Positions 36,411 to 48,573 of a stretch of DNA of 64,000 nucleotides are shown here, in pieces. A program made the position numbers and the translations under genes. The stretch's first letter is position 1. Each line of letters begins with the position of its first letter. The DNA comes from Heracleum sosnowskyi. Its lineage: Eukaryota; Streptophyta; Magnoliopsida; Apiales; Apiaceae. The stretch covers positions 49,577,133 to 49,641,132 of the forward strand of contig CM061238.1 in assembly GCA_030848705.1 (NCBI GenBank), written 5' to 3'. A model generated the notes under the pieces. The model was not told where the DNA came from. It saw nothing but the letters and a program-made list of their open reading frames with translations, and did not search any database.

Positions 36411-36560
36411 TATGCATATGATAGATGCATGCTTTCAAATGTAATATATGCATATGATATTATGCATGCTTTCAAACCTCACATCGTATATAGATGTGAT
36501 GGTATTAAAAATGATGAGATGTGATGTATGCATATGATAGATGCATGCAAGTTTTCAAAC
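36411..36560 (+). repeat. TATGCATATGATA..ATGCATGC repeats
   Basis: Three imperfect units (about 36411, 36447 and 36527), each with TGCATATGATA, GATGCATGC or TTATGCATGC, and TTTCAAA. Present only in the solo LTR among the A-type LTRs that cover this place. Confidence 0.7.
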
Positions 36561-36899
36561 CCTACACCATATAATGATGCTATTGTGATATATGTTGTGG
36601 TATTGCTAAATATGCTGCTTAATGCTGTGAAATGACTTATAAACTGTTTTCGCTTTTTATAAAAAGTTGTATAAGGTATAAGGTTTATATGCTAGATAAG
36701 TACTAGATATAAACCAAGGTTAAAGGTTAAAGACTCTAAGTATAGAGTACTTGTACGATGATTTTAAAACTTAGACCGGGAGTCAAATTATTATTTTGTT
36801 TTAAACTACTGTTAGAGGCTGGAAGGTTCCAGGGACGGTTATATTTTAAGGGTTTATTAAATATTCCAATATCTATATAATTGGATATTTAAGGTGAGA

Positions 36900-37190
36900 A
36901 ATTTAAATAATATTATAATAAATATTATTTGAATATTATTTAATTAATTGAATATTATTTTGATTATTCACTTAAGTGTTTTATATTGAATAATAATTCA
37001 ATATTTATTATTTCAATATTATTTAATTAAGTGAATATTATTTTGAATATTCACTTAAGTGTTTTATATTGAATAATAATTCAATACTTATTATTTGAAG
37101 ATTATTTAACTAAGTGAATATTATTCTGAATATTCACTTAGGTGGTTTTATATTGAATAATAATTTAATATTTATTATTTGGGTATTTAT
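36900..37190 (+). repeat. 85-bp A/T-rich tandem repeat in the solo LTR
   Basis: About three units of the same type as 27690-28075, with the same inverted repeats. Confidence 0.8.
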
Positions 37191-37711
37191 TAAATATTCC
37201 AAATATGATTTAAAATCATAGAACCTTATTATATGATTAAAGGTTCTATTATTTACACAAAAATATAAATTTCTGATTTTCAGAAAAGGTATTAAAATAG
37301 AGATTCTCAGCTATTATCTTAAGAAAGTTAAAGGTAATTAAATGCGGTTAGTATTTTCCAACTCATCGAAAACTGGGAATGTAGTTCAAGAATTTGAGGA
37401 CAGAGTTTTACCTCCACTGTTCCTCTAGAATACTTATAACTAAGGGGATGGTTCCCCCATTCAAGTAGAGTATTTCAAACTCGCTGAACTCTGAAATTTC
37501 AATAAACTCCCTGGTCATGATTTCAAAATATGTAGTAATCATCGGTAGTTTCGTTAACTAATGTCAACCCACACTTTGACTTACTCCTTTCAATTACTTT
37601 GGAGTAAGGTATTCTGAACGGTTACAAAGTTTTGACAAGTATTTGTACTTGGGAAAAATGGAATTAAATTCCGATTTCCGTTTCATTAATATTTGTCATC
37701 ATGGGAATTGG

Positions 37712-37860
37712 AAAGGCCTACACGGCAATGAAATAGGTACCGGGGTAGTGCCAAAATTATCAAGGCTTACCCGGTGACGAAATAGGCCCGAGGTAGTGAT
37801 CTCTTGCGTGCTAAGGCTTACCCGTGACGAGATAGGCACCGAGGTAGTGATCTCTTAGCA
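37712..37860 (+). repeat. Minisatellite in the solo LTR, different unit
   Basis: Three units of about 50 bp from 37713, 37761 and 37812 (AAGGCTTACCCGGTGACGA.. GAGGTAGTGATCTCTT). It lies where the two other A-type LTRs carry the GGCCTTGATGTCGCC minisatellite, but the unit is different. Confidence 0.75.
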
Positions 37861-39089
37861 CAGTGGCCCGTATGCGGTCAGGGTGATAACCGAACAGGAA
37901 GTCGTCCTTCTACTAATAGAAAAGAAAAGTTACGATACAACGGCTGATCACCGTGTATCGGGTGTTCCAGTACATTCCCTTCCCTCCAATTGGAATTGAG
38001 CTGCACATTGTAACAAAAGCCTAGGCGCTGAGTTACTGATAATGTGACAGTAATGAGTAATGATGTTCCTCATACAGTAGTCGTACTGTATGGTAGGTTT
38101 TGACGAAAAGAATAATAAAATATCATTCTGTATACAAATGAAGTTTAAAGGTTTTCCTTTATGATATAAGCTTACATATACGATTAAGCTGCTATATCTG
38201 ATTGTTGAGCTATAGTGCTCATTCTTGCTTCTTTTATAAAAGGTGTTCATTACTGATATTTTACAGTATTTTGAACAGTATGAGACATCTAAATAGATAT
38301 GTGAGTATATATGTTGGAAAAGGTATTTAAGATATACAGTATATTAAACTGTATAGTGTTTTGAATCAATGAATAGGCTTTAAGCCTTGATTCCAACCTT
38401 TGATATCTATTTTAAAAAGATATGTTTTGAGTCTTGGTTTATCATACTGATACCAAGGATTTCCAAATGATTTACGAAGAATATTTGAGTATGATTATAA
38501 GTCATACGGTATTTTGAATGGTGTACTATTTTGGGGATAGACCCAAGTAGTGTTAAAAGCTTTGATCCCATATGAATTATCTTCCTAAAAGGTTTAAAGA
38601 TTTAAACTGGGATAAATTTCTTGCTGAGCACTATTAGCTCATTCTTGCTTTATTAAATCTTTCAGCATGAAGAAAACATTGCCGATTCACCTCGTGTTAA
38701 GAGAGCAAGGGAATGGAGAGACCACCCTTGAGTTAGTTCAGCAAGATGGATACTGTCGGATTTAGCAGAACGGCTGTAGACTGAGTTAGTAAGAATTGTT
38801 TTCGAATAGGTTTGTATTATTAAACCTTTTATAGAATTGTGAGGTCTATTATTTTAACTTCAGGTAGAGGTTGTAAATGATAGATGAGATCCTGGATAGT
38901 ACATTTGATTTGTAATAACAAATGTTACTTATTGTTGCTCATTTCCAAGGCTATAACTTGTGTGTGTGTGCGTAAGTGATTGGGGTCTTTTGGAGTTATA
39001 TTATTAGAATGTTGTAAGTAATGCAGGTATTATATAATTGATTGAGCGTGACAACCCAGATTCCTGACCCCGGATCTGGGGGTGTTACA

Positions 39090-39505
39090 TTTAGGAATAG
39101 ACAGGTGTGACATGGATGTATGGTTTCTAGATAGTTAGTATATAGATGCATATTGTAGTATCAGCAGTGCACCGGGCTTATAGGAACGCCTCGGGTTGTT
39201 GTTGCATTTTTGTTGTATTGCTGGTCGGCAATTATGGTTCAGCCATGATATATTTTCTTTTGAAGCGTTCTACGCTTGTACTAACTCTATCTATATATAT
39301 ATATGTATGATAAACCTCTTTTATAGAACTGTATTTATTCCCTTGTCATTCATTTCCAGCATCATAACGGTTATTCTACTTGTTACAACGAGTGTACTCA
39401 TACACCGTTGAGAAGATCTGTAAACCTTCGAGATATCAATTGTGATCCTTCCTTCTATCATATGAACTGTTTGATTAAGCCAATTATTGTTTATTCATCA
39501 GCGAT
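39090..39505 (+). other. Spacer between pre-gag and gag of B
   Basis: Corresponds to 14916-15316 of C. No supported ORF. Ends TTATTCATCAG (AG at 39500-39501), four bases before the gag ATG. Confidence 0.55.
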
Positions 39506-40640
39506 ATGCCCCCTAGACGACAAACCCGTTCATCTGATACCTCCGACCAAGAAGGTCAACAAAATACACCTCCCACGGGCCACATGGACCCGATGGTAAT
39601 CCAGTTGAATACTCTTACTCAACAGACTGCCGCATTAGCATAGCAGCAACAAGCCTTTCAGCAACAACTCTTAGTACAGTAGCAACAACATCAGCATCAA
39701 CAGCATCAGCAACATCAACAGCATCACCAGCAAGCAGCACCGGCGGTTACATTCAAATCTTTCCAAGAAGCAAAACCTCCAGAATTTAAAGGATCAGCAG
39801 ACCCTGTAGAGGCTAAGGCATGGTTGAAGGAGATGGAAAAGGCTTTTGCCTTGATAGAGGTGGCAGAGGATAAGAAGACGGAGTATGCAAGCTATTTTCT
39901 GAAGAATGAGGCCAGTTATTGGTGGGAAACGAGTAGGGCTATGGAGCCCGAGGGATTGATTACGTGGGCAAGATTTACAGAGTTATTTTTGGAAAGGTAT
40001 TTTCCGGACTATATGAGAGATCAGATGGAATTAAAGTTTTTGGAGTAAAAGCAGGGAAGTATGACAGTGCCCCAATATGAAACAAGGTTTACGGAGTTGT
40101 CAAGGTTTGTTCCAACCTATGTGGATACGTAGAAGAAGAAGGCTAAGAGGTTCCAGCAGGGACTGAGGTATTGGATTCGTAGTAAGTTAGCTATATTGGA
40201 GTTGGACACCTATGCAGCGGTGGTCCAAAAGGCAATGATTGCGGAGACAGAGAGTGATTCTTACATGAAAGAGAGGGAGAACAAGAAAAGGAAAGCAGGG
40301 ATACCCGATAAGGGACAGCAACAGGGAAGTTTTCAAGAGCGAGCAAATAAGAAACCGGGATTTCAGCCCGGAAGGAATACAAGTTTCAGGAAACCAGATA
40401 CCGGGAGCGTAGGACAAGATAACCGTCTACCAGCTGGAAGTCAGAAGGGACTTTCTAGACCCCCACTACCAGAATGCAAGACATGCGGGAAGCGACATCC
40501 AGGGATATCCCATCGATTGAATGTCACATGCTTTAAATGCAATCAGAAGGGACATTATTCCCGGGATTGCAAGATAGGCATTGTGTGTCATCGGTGTAAG
40601 AAACCAGGCCACATGATTAAGGACTGTAGAGCACCAACAA
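39506..40640 (+). pseudogene. Gag of B, with stops
   Basis: Starts MPPRRQTRSSDTSDQ at 39506. TAG codons break the Gln/His tract (near 39641 and 39680), and further stops lie at 40046-40048 and near 40129. The capsid-like region is open in 39824-40048 and the C-terminal part from 40196, with knuckles CFKCNQKGHYSRDC and CHRCKKPGHMIKDC (about 40531-40630). Clearly homologous to C's gag and inactive. Confidence 0.85.
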
Positions 40641-43600
40641 CCGTGAACAATATGATTCGGGCAATTGAAGCACCCCCAGTTGTTAATGTCCAGCCGTTAG
40701 CCAGGACCTACAATATGTCAATGGGAGAAGCAGTGAGAGATTCCGACATGGTGGCAGGTACACTTCTAGTAAATTCTATTCCTGCTAAAGTATTAATAGA
40801 TTCGGGAGCGGCGAGGTCTTTTATTTCTGAAACGTTTGCTCGTAGATTGAATTGCGTAATGAACCCCTTAAGTGGAGTGTTGAATATAGAGATACCTAAT
40901 CAGGAACGTATAGCGGTCAGTTCATATTATCCTCGTTGTGAGATAGAGATTTTGGGAAATCGTTTTTATGTTGACTTGTTACCTTTTAAGTTAGGTGAAT
41001 TTGATGTGATATTAGGGATGGATTGGTTGACTGAGTATGATGCGAGTATTGATTGTAAGATTAAGAGGGTTACTTTGATTACCCTAGAAAAGAAAGAAAT
41101 AATATTTAGAGGAGAGAGGCAAAGAAACAGGTTCCTGACGATGATTCAGGCTAAGAGATTATTAAGGCAAGGTTGTGAGGCGTATTTAGCTTATGTGATA
41201 GATTTAGAAAAGGAAGTTTATAAGTTAGAAGATATTCCAGTTGTAAATGAGTTTCCAGAAGAATTACTAGGTTTACCTCTAGATAGAGAGATTGAATTTG
41301 CGATAGACTTAGTACCAGGCACAGAGCCAGTATCTAAGGCCCCTTACAGAATGGCACCAGTGGAGATGAAGGAATTGGCTAATCAACTGCAAGATTTGCT
41401 AGAAAAAGCAATTATTAGACCCAGCGTTTCGCCATGGGGAGCACAGTATTGTTTGTCAAGAAAAAGGATGGAAGCATGAGATTGTGTATAGACTATCGGG
41501 AGTTGAACAAGCTGACCATTAAGAACAAGTATATGTTACCTCGAATAGATGATCTGTTTGACCAGATGAAAGGAGCGGTACATTTTTCAAAGATTGACCT
41601 ACGGTCAGGATATCACCAACTGAAGATTAAACCAGACGACATACCGAAGACGGCCTTTCGAACAAGGTATGGGCACTATGAATTTTTAGTAATGGCGTTT
41701 GGACTAACAAATGCACCCGCAGCTTTTATGGACTTAATGAACAGGATTTTCAAGAGATATTTGGACAAGTTTGTAGTGGTATTCATCGATGACATTTTGA
41801 TATACTCGAAGACAGAAGAAGAGCATGCAGACCATTTGCGGATTGTGTTGGAAACATTGAGACAAGAAAGACTATATGCGAAGTTTTCCAAGTGTGAATT
41901 CTGGTTGAGAGAAGTTCATTTCTTAGGACACGTGGTGAGCAGCGAAGGCATCAAAGTGGATCCAGCAAAGATAAAGGCAGTGAAGGATTGGGAGAGACCA
42001 AGGACACCGACTGAAGTCAGAAGTTTCTTGGGATTAGCCGGATACTACCGGAGATTTGTGCAAGATTTTGCAAAGATATATCTTTACTCAGAAAGAGCTG
42101 AACATGAGGCAACGAAGATGGTTAGAACTAATCAAGGACTACGACGTTCCTATCAACTATCATCCCGGCAAGGCAAATGTGGTAGCAGATGCACTGAGCA
42201 GAAAAGAGAGATTAAATACACTGACGATGGCCAAAGAGTTATACAAGGAATTTGAGAAGTTAGAGATCGAATTAAGTATTCCGAAGGATGCGACGGAAGT
42301 GATTTATACCATGACGTTTCAACCGGAATTGTTGGAGAAGATATGGAAGTGCCAAGAGCAAGTTATGAATGATGATGTGAGTAAGATGACAGGTGAGGAA
42401 ATATGTAGCCAACCGGACGACAAAGGGATCTTGAGATTTGCTTCTCGGATATGGGTACCTAATATAGCGGAACTGAAAAATGAAATTTTGCACGAAGCGC
42501 ATAACTCGAAGTATTCAATTCATCCAGGGAGTACGAAGATGTATCGAGATCTTAAGATGAACTTTTGGTGGCCAGATATGAAAAGAGAGATTGCTGAATG
42601 GGTGAGTAAATGTTTTACATGCCAAAGAGTCAAGGCGGAACATCAGAGACCAAGTGGATTACTTCAACCATTGGAAATTCCTGAATGGAAGTGGGAACAC
42701 ATTGCGATGGACTTTGTGGTAGGATTACCTAGAACGAAGGCTAACCATGATGCCATCTGGGTTATTGTGGATCAATTGACGAAATCTGCGCATTTTCTTC
42801 CGATTAACGAGAGATTCTCGCTAGATAAGTTAGTTCATATTTACATAAAGGAAATCGTAGTACGGCATGGAGTTCCAGTATCGATAGTGTCTGATCGAGA
42901 CCCTCGATTCAATTCAAGATTTTGGAGGAGTTTTCAAGAATGTTTGGGCACCGAGTTAAGAATGAGTACGGCTTATCACCCGCAGACGGACGGTCAAAGC
43001 GAAAGAACAATTCAGACTATTGAAGATATGCTTAGGACATGTGCACTTAACTTTAAAGGCAGTTGGGACGATCATCTACCCTTGGTGGAATTTTCATATA
43101 ATAATAGTTTTCATGCGAGCATCGGAATGCCACCTTACGAAGCTTTGTATGGACGAAAGTGTCGATCTCCAGTGTATTGGGAAGAAGTTGGTGAACGGAA
43201 GATGATAGGACCAGAACTAGTGCAACAAACAAAGGAAGTGATTCAATTGATTCAAAGAAGATTGATAACAGCTCAGGACCGACAGAAAAAGTATGCGGAT
43301 CTAGCCAGAAAGGATGTGGGATTCGAAATAGGAGAGCAAGTGTTACTAAAGGTTTCACCGTGGAAAGGATTAGTTAGGTTTGGAAAGAAAGGGAAGTTGA
43401 GTCCGAGATATGTTTGACCTTTTGAGATTTTGAAGAAAGTGGGCAAGGTAGCTTACGAGTTAGCATTTCCGCCGCATATGCAGCACGTTCATAATGTATT
43501 TCATGTATCTATGCTTAAGAGGTATCGACCAGATTCGAATCATGTAATAGAGTATGAACCCATAGAGGTCCAGGCAGATTTATCTTATGTAGAACGACCG

Positions 43601-43746
43601 ATTCAGATATTGGATCGTAAGGAGAAAGTACTAAGGAATAAGACAGTATCGTTAGTGAGAGTTTTGTGGAGGAATCCTAAGTAGAAGAGTCTACCTGGGA
43701 GTTAGAGAGTGAGATGTTAGAGAAGTATCCCCAGTTGTTTCCTTGA
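40641..43746 (+). pseudogene. Chromovirus pol of B, with deletion
   Basis: Protease LIDSGAARSFIS near 40795. The frame is open through the protease-RT linker to about 41445, where one base is missing compared with C and the frame changes. RT continues at 41434-42078 with FIDD near 41790. At 42078/42079 a 356-bp segment present in C (17905-18260) is absent, removing the RNase H acidic residues and changing frame. Integrase is open from about 42085 to TGA at 43415-43417, with DFVVG, DRDPRF and the late core. The chromodomain region 43430-43684 is cut by a one-base loss before its last tryptophan. Confidence 0.87.
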
Positions 43747-43772
43747 TCTGATTCTGAGGACAGAATCCTATT

Positions 43773-43784
43773 AAGGGGGAAGGA
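43773..43784 (+). other. Polypurine tract of B
   Basis: AAGGGGGAAGGA directly before the 3' LTR. Confidence 0.9.
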
Positions 43785-46700
43785 TGTAATATCCGTGAAT
43801 TTTATTATTAGATTAAATGATATATTTAATATAAAAAAATTTATTGTGAAGTATTGGAATGTTATTAAATGATAATTATTGTGTGATTATGTGCTAAATG
43901 GTGAGTCAGAAGCCCCTTTCAAATATTTCGTCATTTGGAATTTTCTTCAAATCTGAGCCCCGTTTTGATAATTCAAGGGCCCCGTTGGAATTTCGTACAT
44001 TAATTATTATCCCTTCGTCTTTCGTATTCGAATCATTATCGGGAGAGATATTCGTATCATTTAATTCCTACCTATTTGATTCTGCAAGAATAATTCGTTT
44101 TGTTCAAAAAGGGAAAAATTGTTCTGAACCCTAATTGCTTAAGGGGACGGATATATCGTTTTATATCAATATTACATTTGTTATATAGCCCCAGTATTCT
44201 TGAGCATTAGTTATATAATGATATATATATCAATTGGATGATCATCAACCTTTTTAACTGATTATTCCTCGTAAAACGTGTTTTAACCTAATTAGGGTTT
44301 TTAAACGATCCAGTGGATCTATATCGATCCAAAAATGTTGTTTGGGGTATTAATTTTCCAAAAATATAAAAAGACGAATCGTACCTTGAAACTCATAGAA
44401 ATCTGCAGTTAATTATCCAAAAATTAAAAATTCCCGAACCGTGTTCTTCGTGTTCTTGAAGATTAATCCATTCGTTCAAGGTGTTATTGAAATCCAAATC
44501 TGAAGTTCTTGTACTCAAATCAAAGCTCTTGATCTCTAGTTTCAGAATCTTCCAACTTCATCATCATCTGGTAAGTTTTCGATTTTATATGAATTTTTCA
44601 ACATTCGAATTAAAATTAGGGTTCTTGGTCGATTTGGGGATTTTCATTCTGTTGATTCTCCATTCAATTGGTTGCTTCCAACATGTTCCTAGGGTTCTAA
44701 TTAGCAAGAATCCATGAGTTAATTTCGTGTTTAAGTTCAATTTAGTCGGGTTTGATTTTCGGGTTTTGACCCGAATTCTTATTTTGAATAGTCCGTTCTT
44801 GATATTGATCTGACATTGATTATGATATGGGGCTTTGATTGTGTGAGTTATAAGCGTTATTTTGACATATTAATCTTCGAGTTTCATGTACGGTATGAGT
44901 AGATCGGGTTTCCGGTCGGAGTCGTGGCCGGCAGTTTCTTTGACCGGATTCTGGGCTCGATTCCGGCATCGTACCTATGTGTTTGTGTGTGGGATTTGTT
45001 TGTCTTGAAAAAGCGAACAAAAGCCCTGTTGTTTGGTTTGTGTTTGATCGGGAATGGAAGATTCCGGTCGCCGGACACCGGCCGAATTCTGGAAAACCCA
45101 GAATCCGGTGGGTTGTTCTTGGTGACCCGGATTTGTTCTTCCCGACCCGTTTACCCGATGTTTGACCCGGTTTCAATCTTCAAAACCTTAATTCAATTTC
45201 TGAAAACTGTTTTTGGATTTATTTTTAAATTTAATTCGAAAATAGTTTAAAAACTTTAAAAATTCATAGTTTTATTTTAAAAATATATTTTATTGTGAGA
45301 AAAATTCTGGAAAATTAAATTTATTATTTTAAATCCGAAAATTGATTAAACTTAATTATTTTAATTATTTTTAATTAATAATTAATTTTTAAGAATTAAT
45401 TGATTATTATTAATTAATTGGTTATTTCTTTTAATCAATTAATTCTTAAAAATTGGTTATTTCTTTTAATCAATTAATTCTTAAAAATTAATTATTAATT
45501 AGATTTAATTAATTAAAAATTCAGTTTAAATATTTTCAAGCCTAATTATTTATTTAAAAATAGTTTGAGTATTTTAAGAGTGTCAATTAATTTTATTAAT
45601 TGATTTATTTGCATTTAAATGTTTATATTGGATTTAAAAATCCGAGTTTTGATTTAAAAATTAATCGTGACGTATTTAAAATTCAAATAAGTTCCGTATG
45701 ATGTTTTAAAAATGTTTATAAGTGCTATATGGTTCATATTAATTGTGTGTTGTGTTTTATAGTCTGTATATGCCCGTACTAGGGCAAATATCTGAGTTTT
45801 AAATATCGTAAATCATACCTAACGTCCGATGCGTAACCGGTTACTTGTTTAAATGTGATTATTGATTGAATAAGTGTCGAGAGTAGAACGAGAATAGTTA
45901 GACTTATTGTGATGAGTTGTTTAATTATAGAATCGAGTTCCCGGAGCAAGGGAAAGGGAAAGGTAGAGTGAGCAGAGTCGATCCGACAGCAGCTTAGACC
46001 AGGCAAGTATCTATGCCTTTACTTGTGATAAAATTTATTATTGTCTTGATTAATTGAATACCGTTATCCCCAGAACAATTCAAATTATCAATCTTTTAAC
46101 CGCATTTGGACAACTGATTCCATTTCCTTAAAGATTCTTGATTCTTTGATTTGATCTGCATCGGAAACCCTTATTTCCAATTCACTTGATTATTGTTTAC
46201 CACCATTTGTTATTGTTTATCATCCTTTGATTATTATTGACAACCATTGATTATTTGACTTCCATCTTGACTATTGATTACGGTCATTGATTATCGATTA
46301 CCAATCTTGATTTCCTTATTGAATGAGTACACTGTACCATTGAAATTATTCCATGATTCTTTCTCGATCTTCATTTGATACTGAGCAGTTGAAGCTCTTT
46401 TGCAATTATTATACACTGAGTTTATCTTATTGAGCATGTTATTGTTTATACCCTATGATAGATTTGGCATGTTTTTAAAATGGACCAGTAATTGGTCAGG
46501 CCATATTTATGGTCGGAATAACTTAAGGCCCAGTTTAGCCTAGGATCCAGTAGAGGACTATGCTGTGAGCTAGTCCGGGGTTGATGCGTGGCTGGCCAGC
46601 AGCACAACCTTTGATTTGAATAAAATGTATAAGCCAAATTCTAATTCTTTTTCTTCAATTGTTATTGATACAAAGCATGTGTTAGCTAAATATTGTTGAT

Positions 46701-47136
46701 TCTGATATCTTAAATTCATATCCTTACAACCGTGATAGAAATGATTCATATGATGTTTGCTGAGCAATTTGGCTCACTCTTGCTTGTTGTTTTCTAACCC
46801 TATTCCAGTGAAGCGAGAGTATGAGTCGGCATAGCATGACCGATAGTTCACCAGCAGCCAGGAGAGCCCCTCGAGTCATTGTCATTGGTAGGGTAGTTGT
46901 TGTTTTGCTTTTATAGATTAGATGTCTAGATTTGAACTTTAGTTGTGATGTAATAACTCTGATAAAACCGGTATTGTATTAATAAAAGATTGTAGTAGCT
47001 TGTGTTCATTGGCATAATTTGGATGCGGTCTTGGTTAAGGGGTATTTGTGTCTTTATATATTATGCATGTGTTAAATAGTGTTCCGTTGGTCAGATGACT
47101 CCTCAAATCTGTACCCCGGGTTTGGAGGGCGTCACA
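43785..47136 (+). repeat. 3' LTR of B
   Basis: 3352 bp, same ends as 30425-33729. A duplicated A/T-rich segment near 45385-45480 accounts for most of the length difference. TATAAAAAG lies at 44365-44373. It is followed by gttat and the rest of A's pre-gag ORF. Confidence 0.92.
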
Positions 47137-47141
47137 GTTAT

Positions 47142-47264
47142 GGTCCGCATGAGAGGCCTTTCTGTTATTGCTGAGGGATTGGTACCCCGACTGGCCATAG
47201 AGAGGATTTGGGCAGATGTTCTGGCGCGTGTCAGGAACCTGACCCGCTCGGAGGTGGAGACTTG
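47142..47264 (+). pseudogene. Pre-gag ORF of A, second part
   Basis: Continues the shifted frame of 30366-30424 without a gap once B and one duplication copy are removed. The segment is helical and charged (AIERIWADVLARVRNLTRSE) and ends at TGA 47262-47264. This confirms that B inserted within an ORF of A. Confidence 0.72.
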
Positions 47265-47771
47265 ATAGGTGATAGATAGCTTAGTTCTCTAAACTCAGGT
47301 GGCCGTTAGTAGTGCCAGTTTTTGTGGGATGGTTCTGATGTATAGTAGTATCCTTTCTGAGTTAGAGATAGGCTGATCAGACTGACGTAGCAGATGTTGA
47401 CTGGTTGACTGGTAGTACTTAGCTTTTGACTATTGTACGGATGATGTATTTCAGCGATATGTTCGCTTTTGTTGGAACTTTGACTTCAGTATCTCGTGAC
47501 TTTATGTCACTAATGTATATATTCGTGCATTTCAGTTTCTTTAAAGCTTTCAGTTTTAAATTTGATATCCCCTACTATTTCAACTGTTTTACAAGTTATT
47601 AGTTTTGACATATAAACTGTGCAACCCCCATTTTGGAAAAAAAAATAAAAGAATTTTGTGTGGGAAATGATGATTTCCAAGATTTTCACCGATAAACTCA
47701 ACCGATCCAACTACCTATTTTGAAGGAACAAATGGTTTTAATAAAAGTTTTTGTTTAAAAACATCAGGAAA
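47265..47771 (+). other. Spacer before gag of A
   Basis: About 500 bases with no supported ORF. Ends with a T-rich tract and ACATCAG (AG at 47766-47767), four bases before the gag ATG. Confidence 0.5.
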
Positions 47772-48573
47772 ATGCCACCCCAACGTATGGGAACAGAAGA
47801 ACGCCTTGCCAATCTTGCAGCTCAGGGCAGTGTTAACCAGGGAGATGAAAGGCAAAACGTTCATAATGAGGAAGAAAACCCAGACTTCCACGAGTTGGAA
47901 GAACAAAATTATGAGGAAGGTGAGTATGAAGGAAGGGGAGAGCATGATGATTATAATGAGTTTGATGATCAGGACTACAAAGAGGAAGAGTATGAAAGTA
48001 CTCAGAATGTGGAGGTCCCAGGTGGAAATCCGATGGACCAATTCATGCACCTACTCCGACAGAATTTGAACCAGCACCCGCCACCACCACCAGGCCCCAA
48101 TATTGTGGGGCATAGTGCTTTTAAGGCTTTTAAGTCCCTAAGGCCCCCAGAATTTCAGGGATCTGCTGACCCTGTTGAGGCAAGAGCTTGGTTAAAGGAA
48201 ATGGAAAAATCTTTTGAAATCCTAGGTATTGAGGAAGCCCAAAAAACCGTCTTTGCTACAAACCTCCTGAAATGGGAGGCTAACTACTGGTGGGAATCGA
48301 AGAGAAACCTAGAAACAGATGCCGTTGTTACCTGGACAAGGTTTACTACCTTATTTCTGGAAAAGTATTTCCCTGTATTCATGGAAGCACAAATGGAGAG
48401 GAAGTTTTTGGAACTGAAACATGATAACATGATTGTGTGGCGGAATATGAAGCCAAGTTTACTGAATTGTCTAGGTTTGTGCCGGATTTTGTCAATACTG
48501 ACTTAAAGAGGTCAAGAAGGTTTCAGCAAGGGCTAAAACAATGGATTCAGAATAGAGTAGCGGTGTTGGAAGT
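47772..48573 (+). pseudogene. Gag of A, first part
   Basis: Starts MPPQRMGTEERL. The N-terminal third is very acidic (EEGEYEGRGEHDDYNEFDDQ), then a proline run (about 48079-48093) and the capsid-like region shared with B and C (FKAFKSLRPPEFQGSADPVEA, WLKEMEKSF, ANYWWE). A frame change near 48437 breaks the ORF, which otherwise would continue through FTELSRF to the E insertion point at 48573. The coding potential resumes at 62062. Confidence 0.83.

Larger units (their letters stand above)
34430..39089 (+). repeat. Solo A-type LTR, 4.66 kb, in B
   Basis: Begins TGTAATAACCCC and ends GGTGTTACA, with perfect 5-bp duplications tttag at 34425-34429 and 39090-39094. There is no primer site, coding region or second LTR inside, so it is a solo LTR, the usual product of LTR-LTR recombination. 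It is 0.7 kb longer than LTR A because of a block at 36380-36830 and a different 3' end, which matches 740-1650 instead. It separates B's pre-gag ORF from B's gag. Confidence 0.92.
30425..47136 (+). mobile_element. Element B: Tekay-like chromovirus with nested solo LTR
   Basis: Complete with both LTRs, primer site, pre-gag ORF, gag, pol with chromodomain and polypurine tract. It is flanked by gctat (30420-30424) and gttat (47137-47141), a 5-bp duplication with one change. It is a close relative of C. It contains the A-type solo LTR at 34430-39089. Several frameshifts, stops and a 356-bp deletion make it non-autonomous. Confidence 0.92.
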
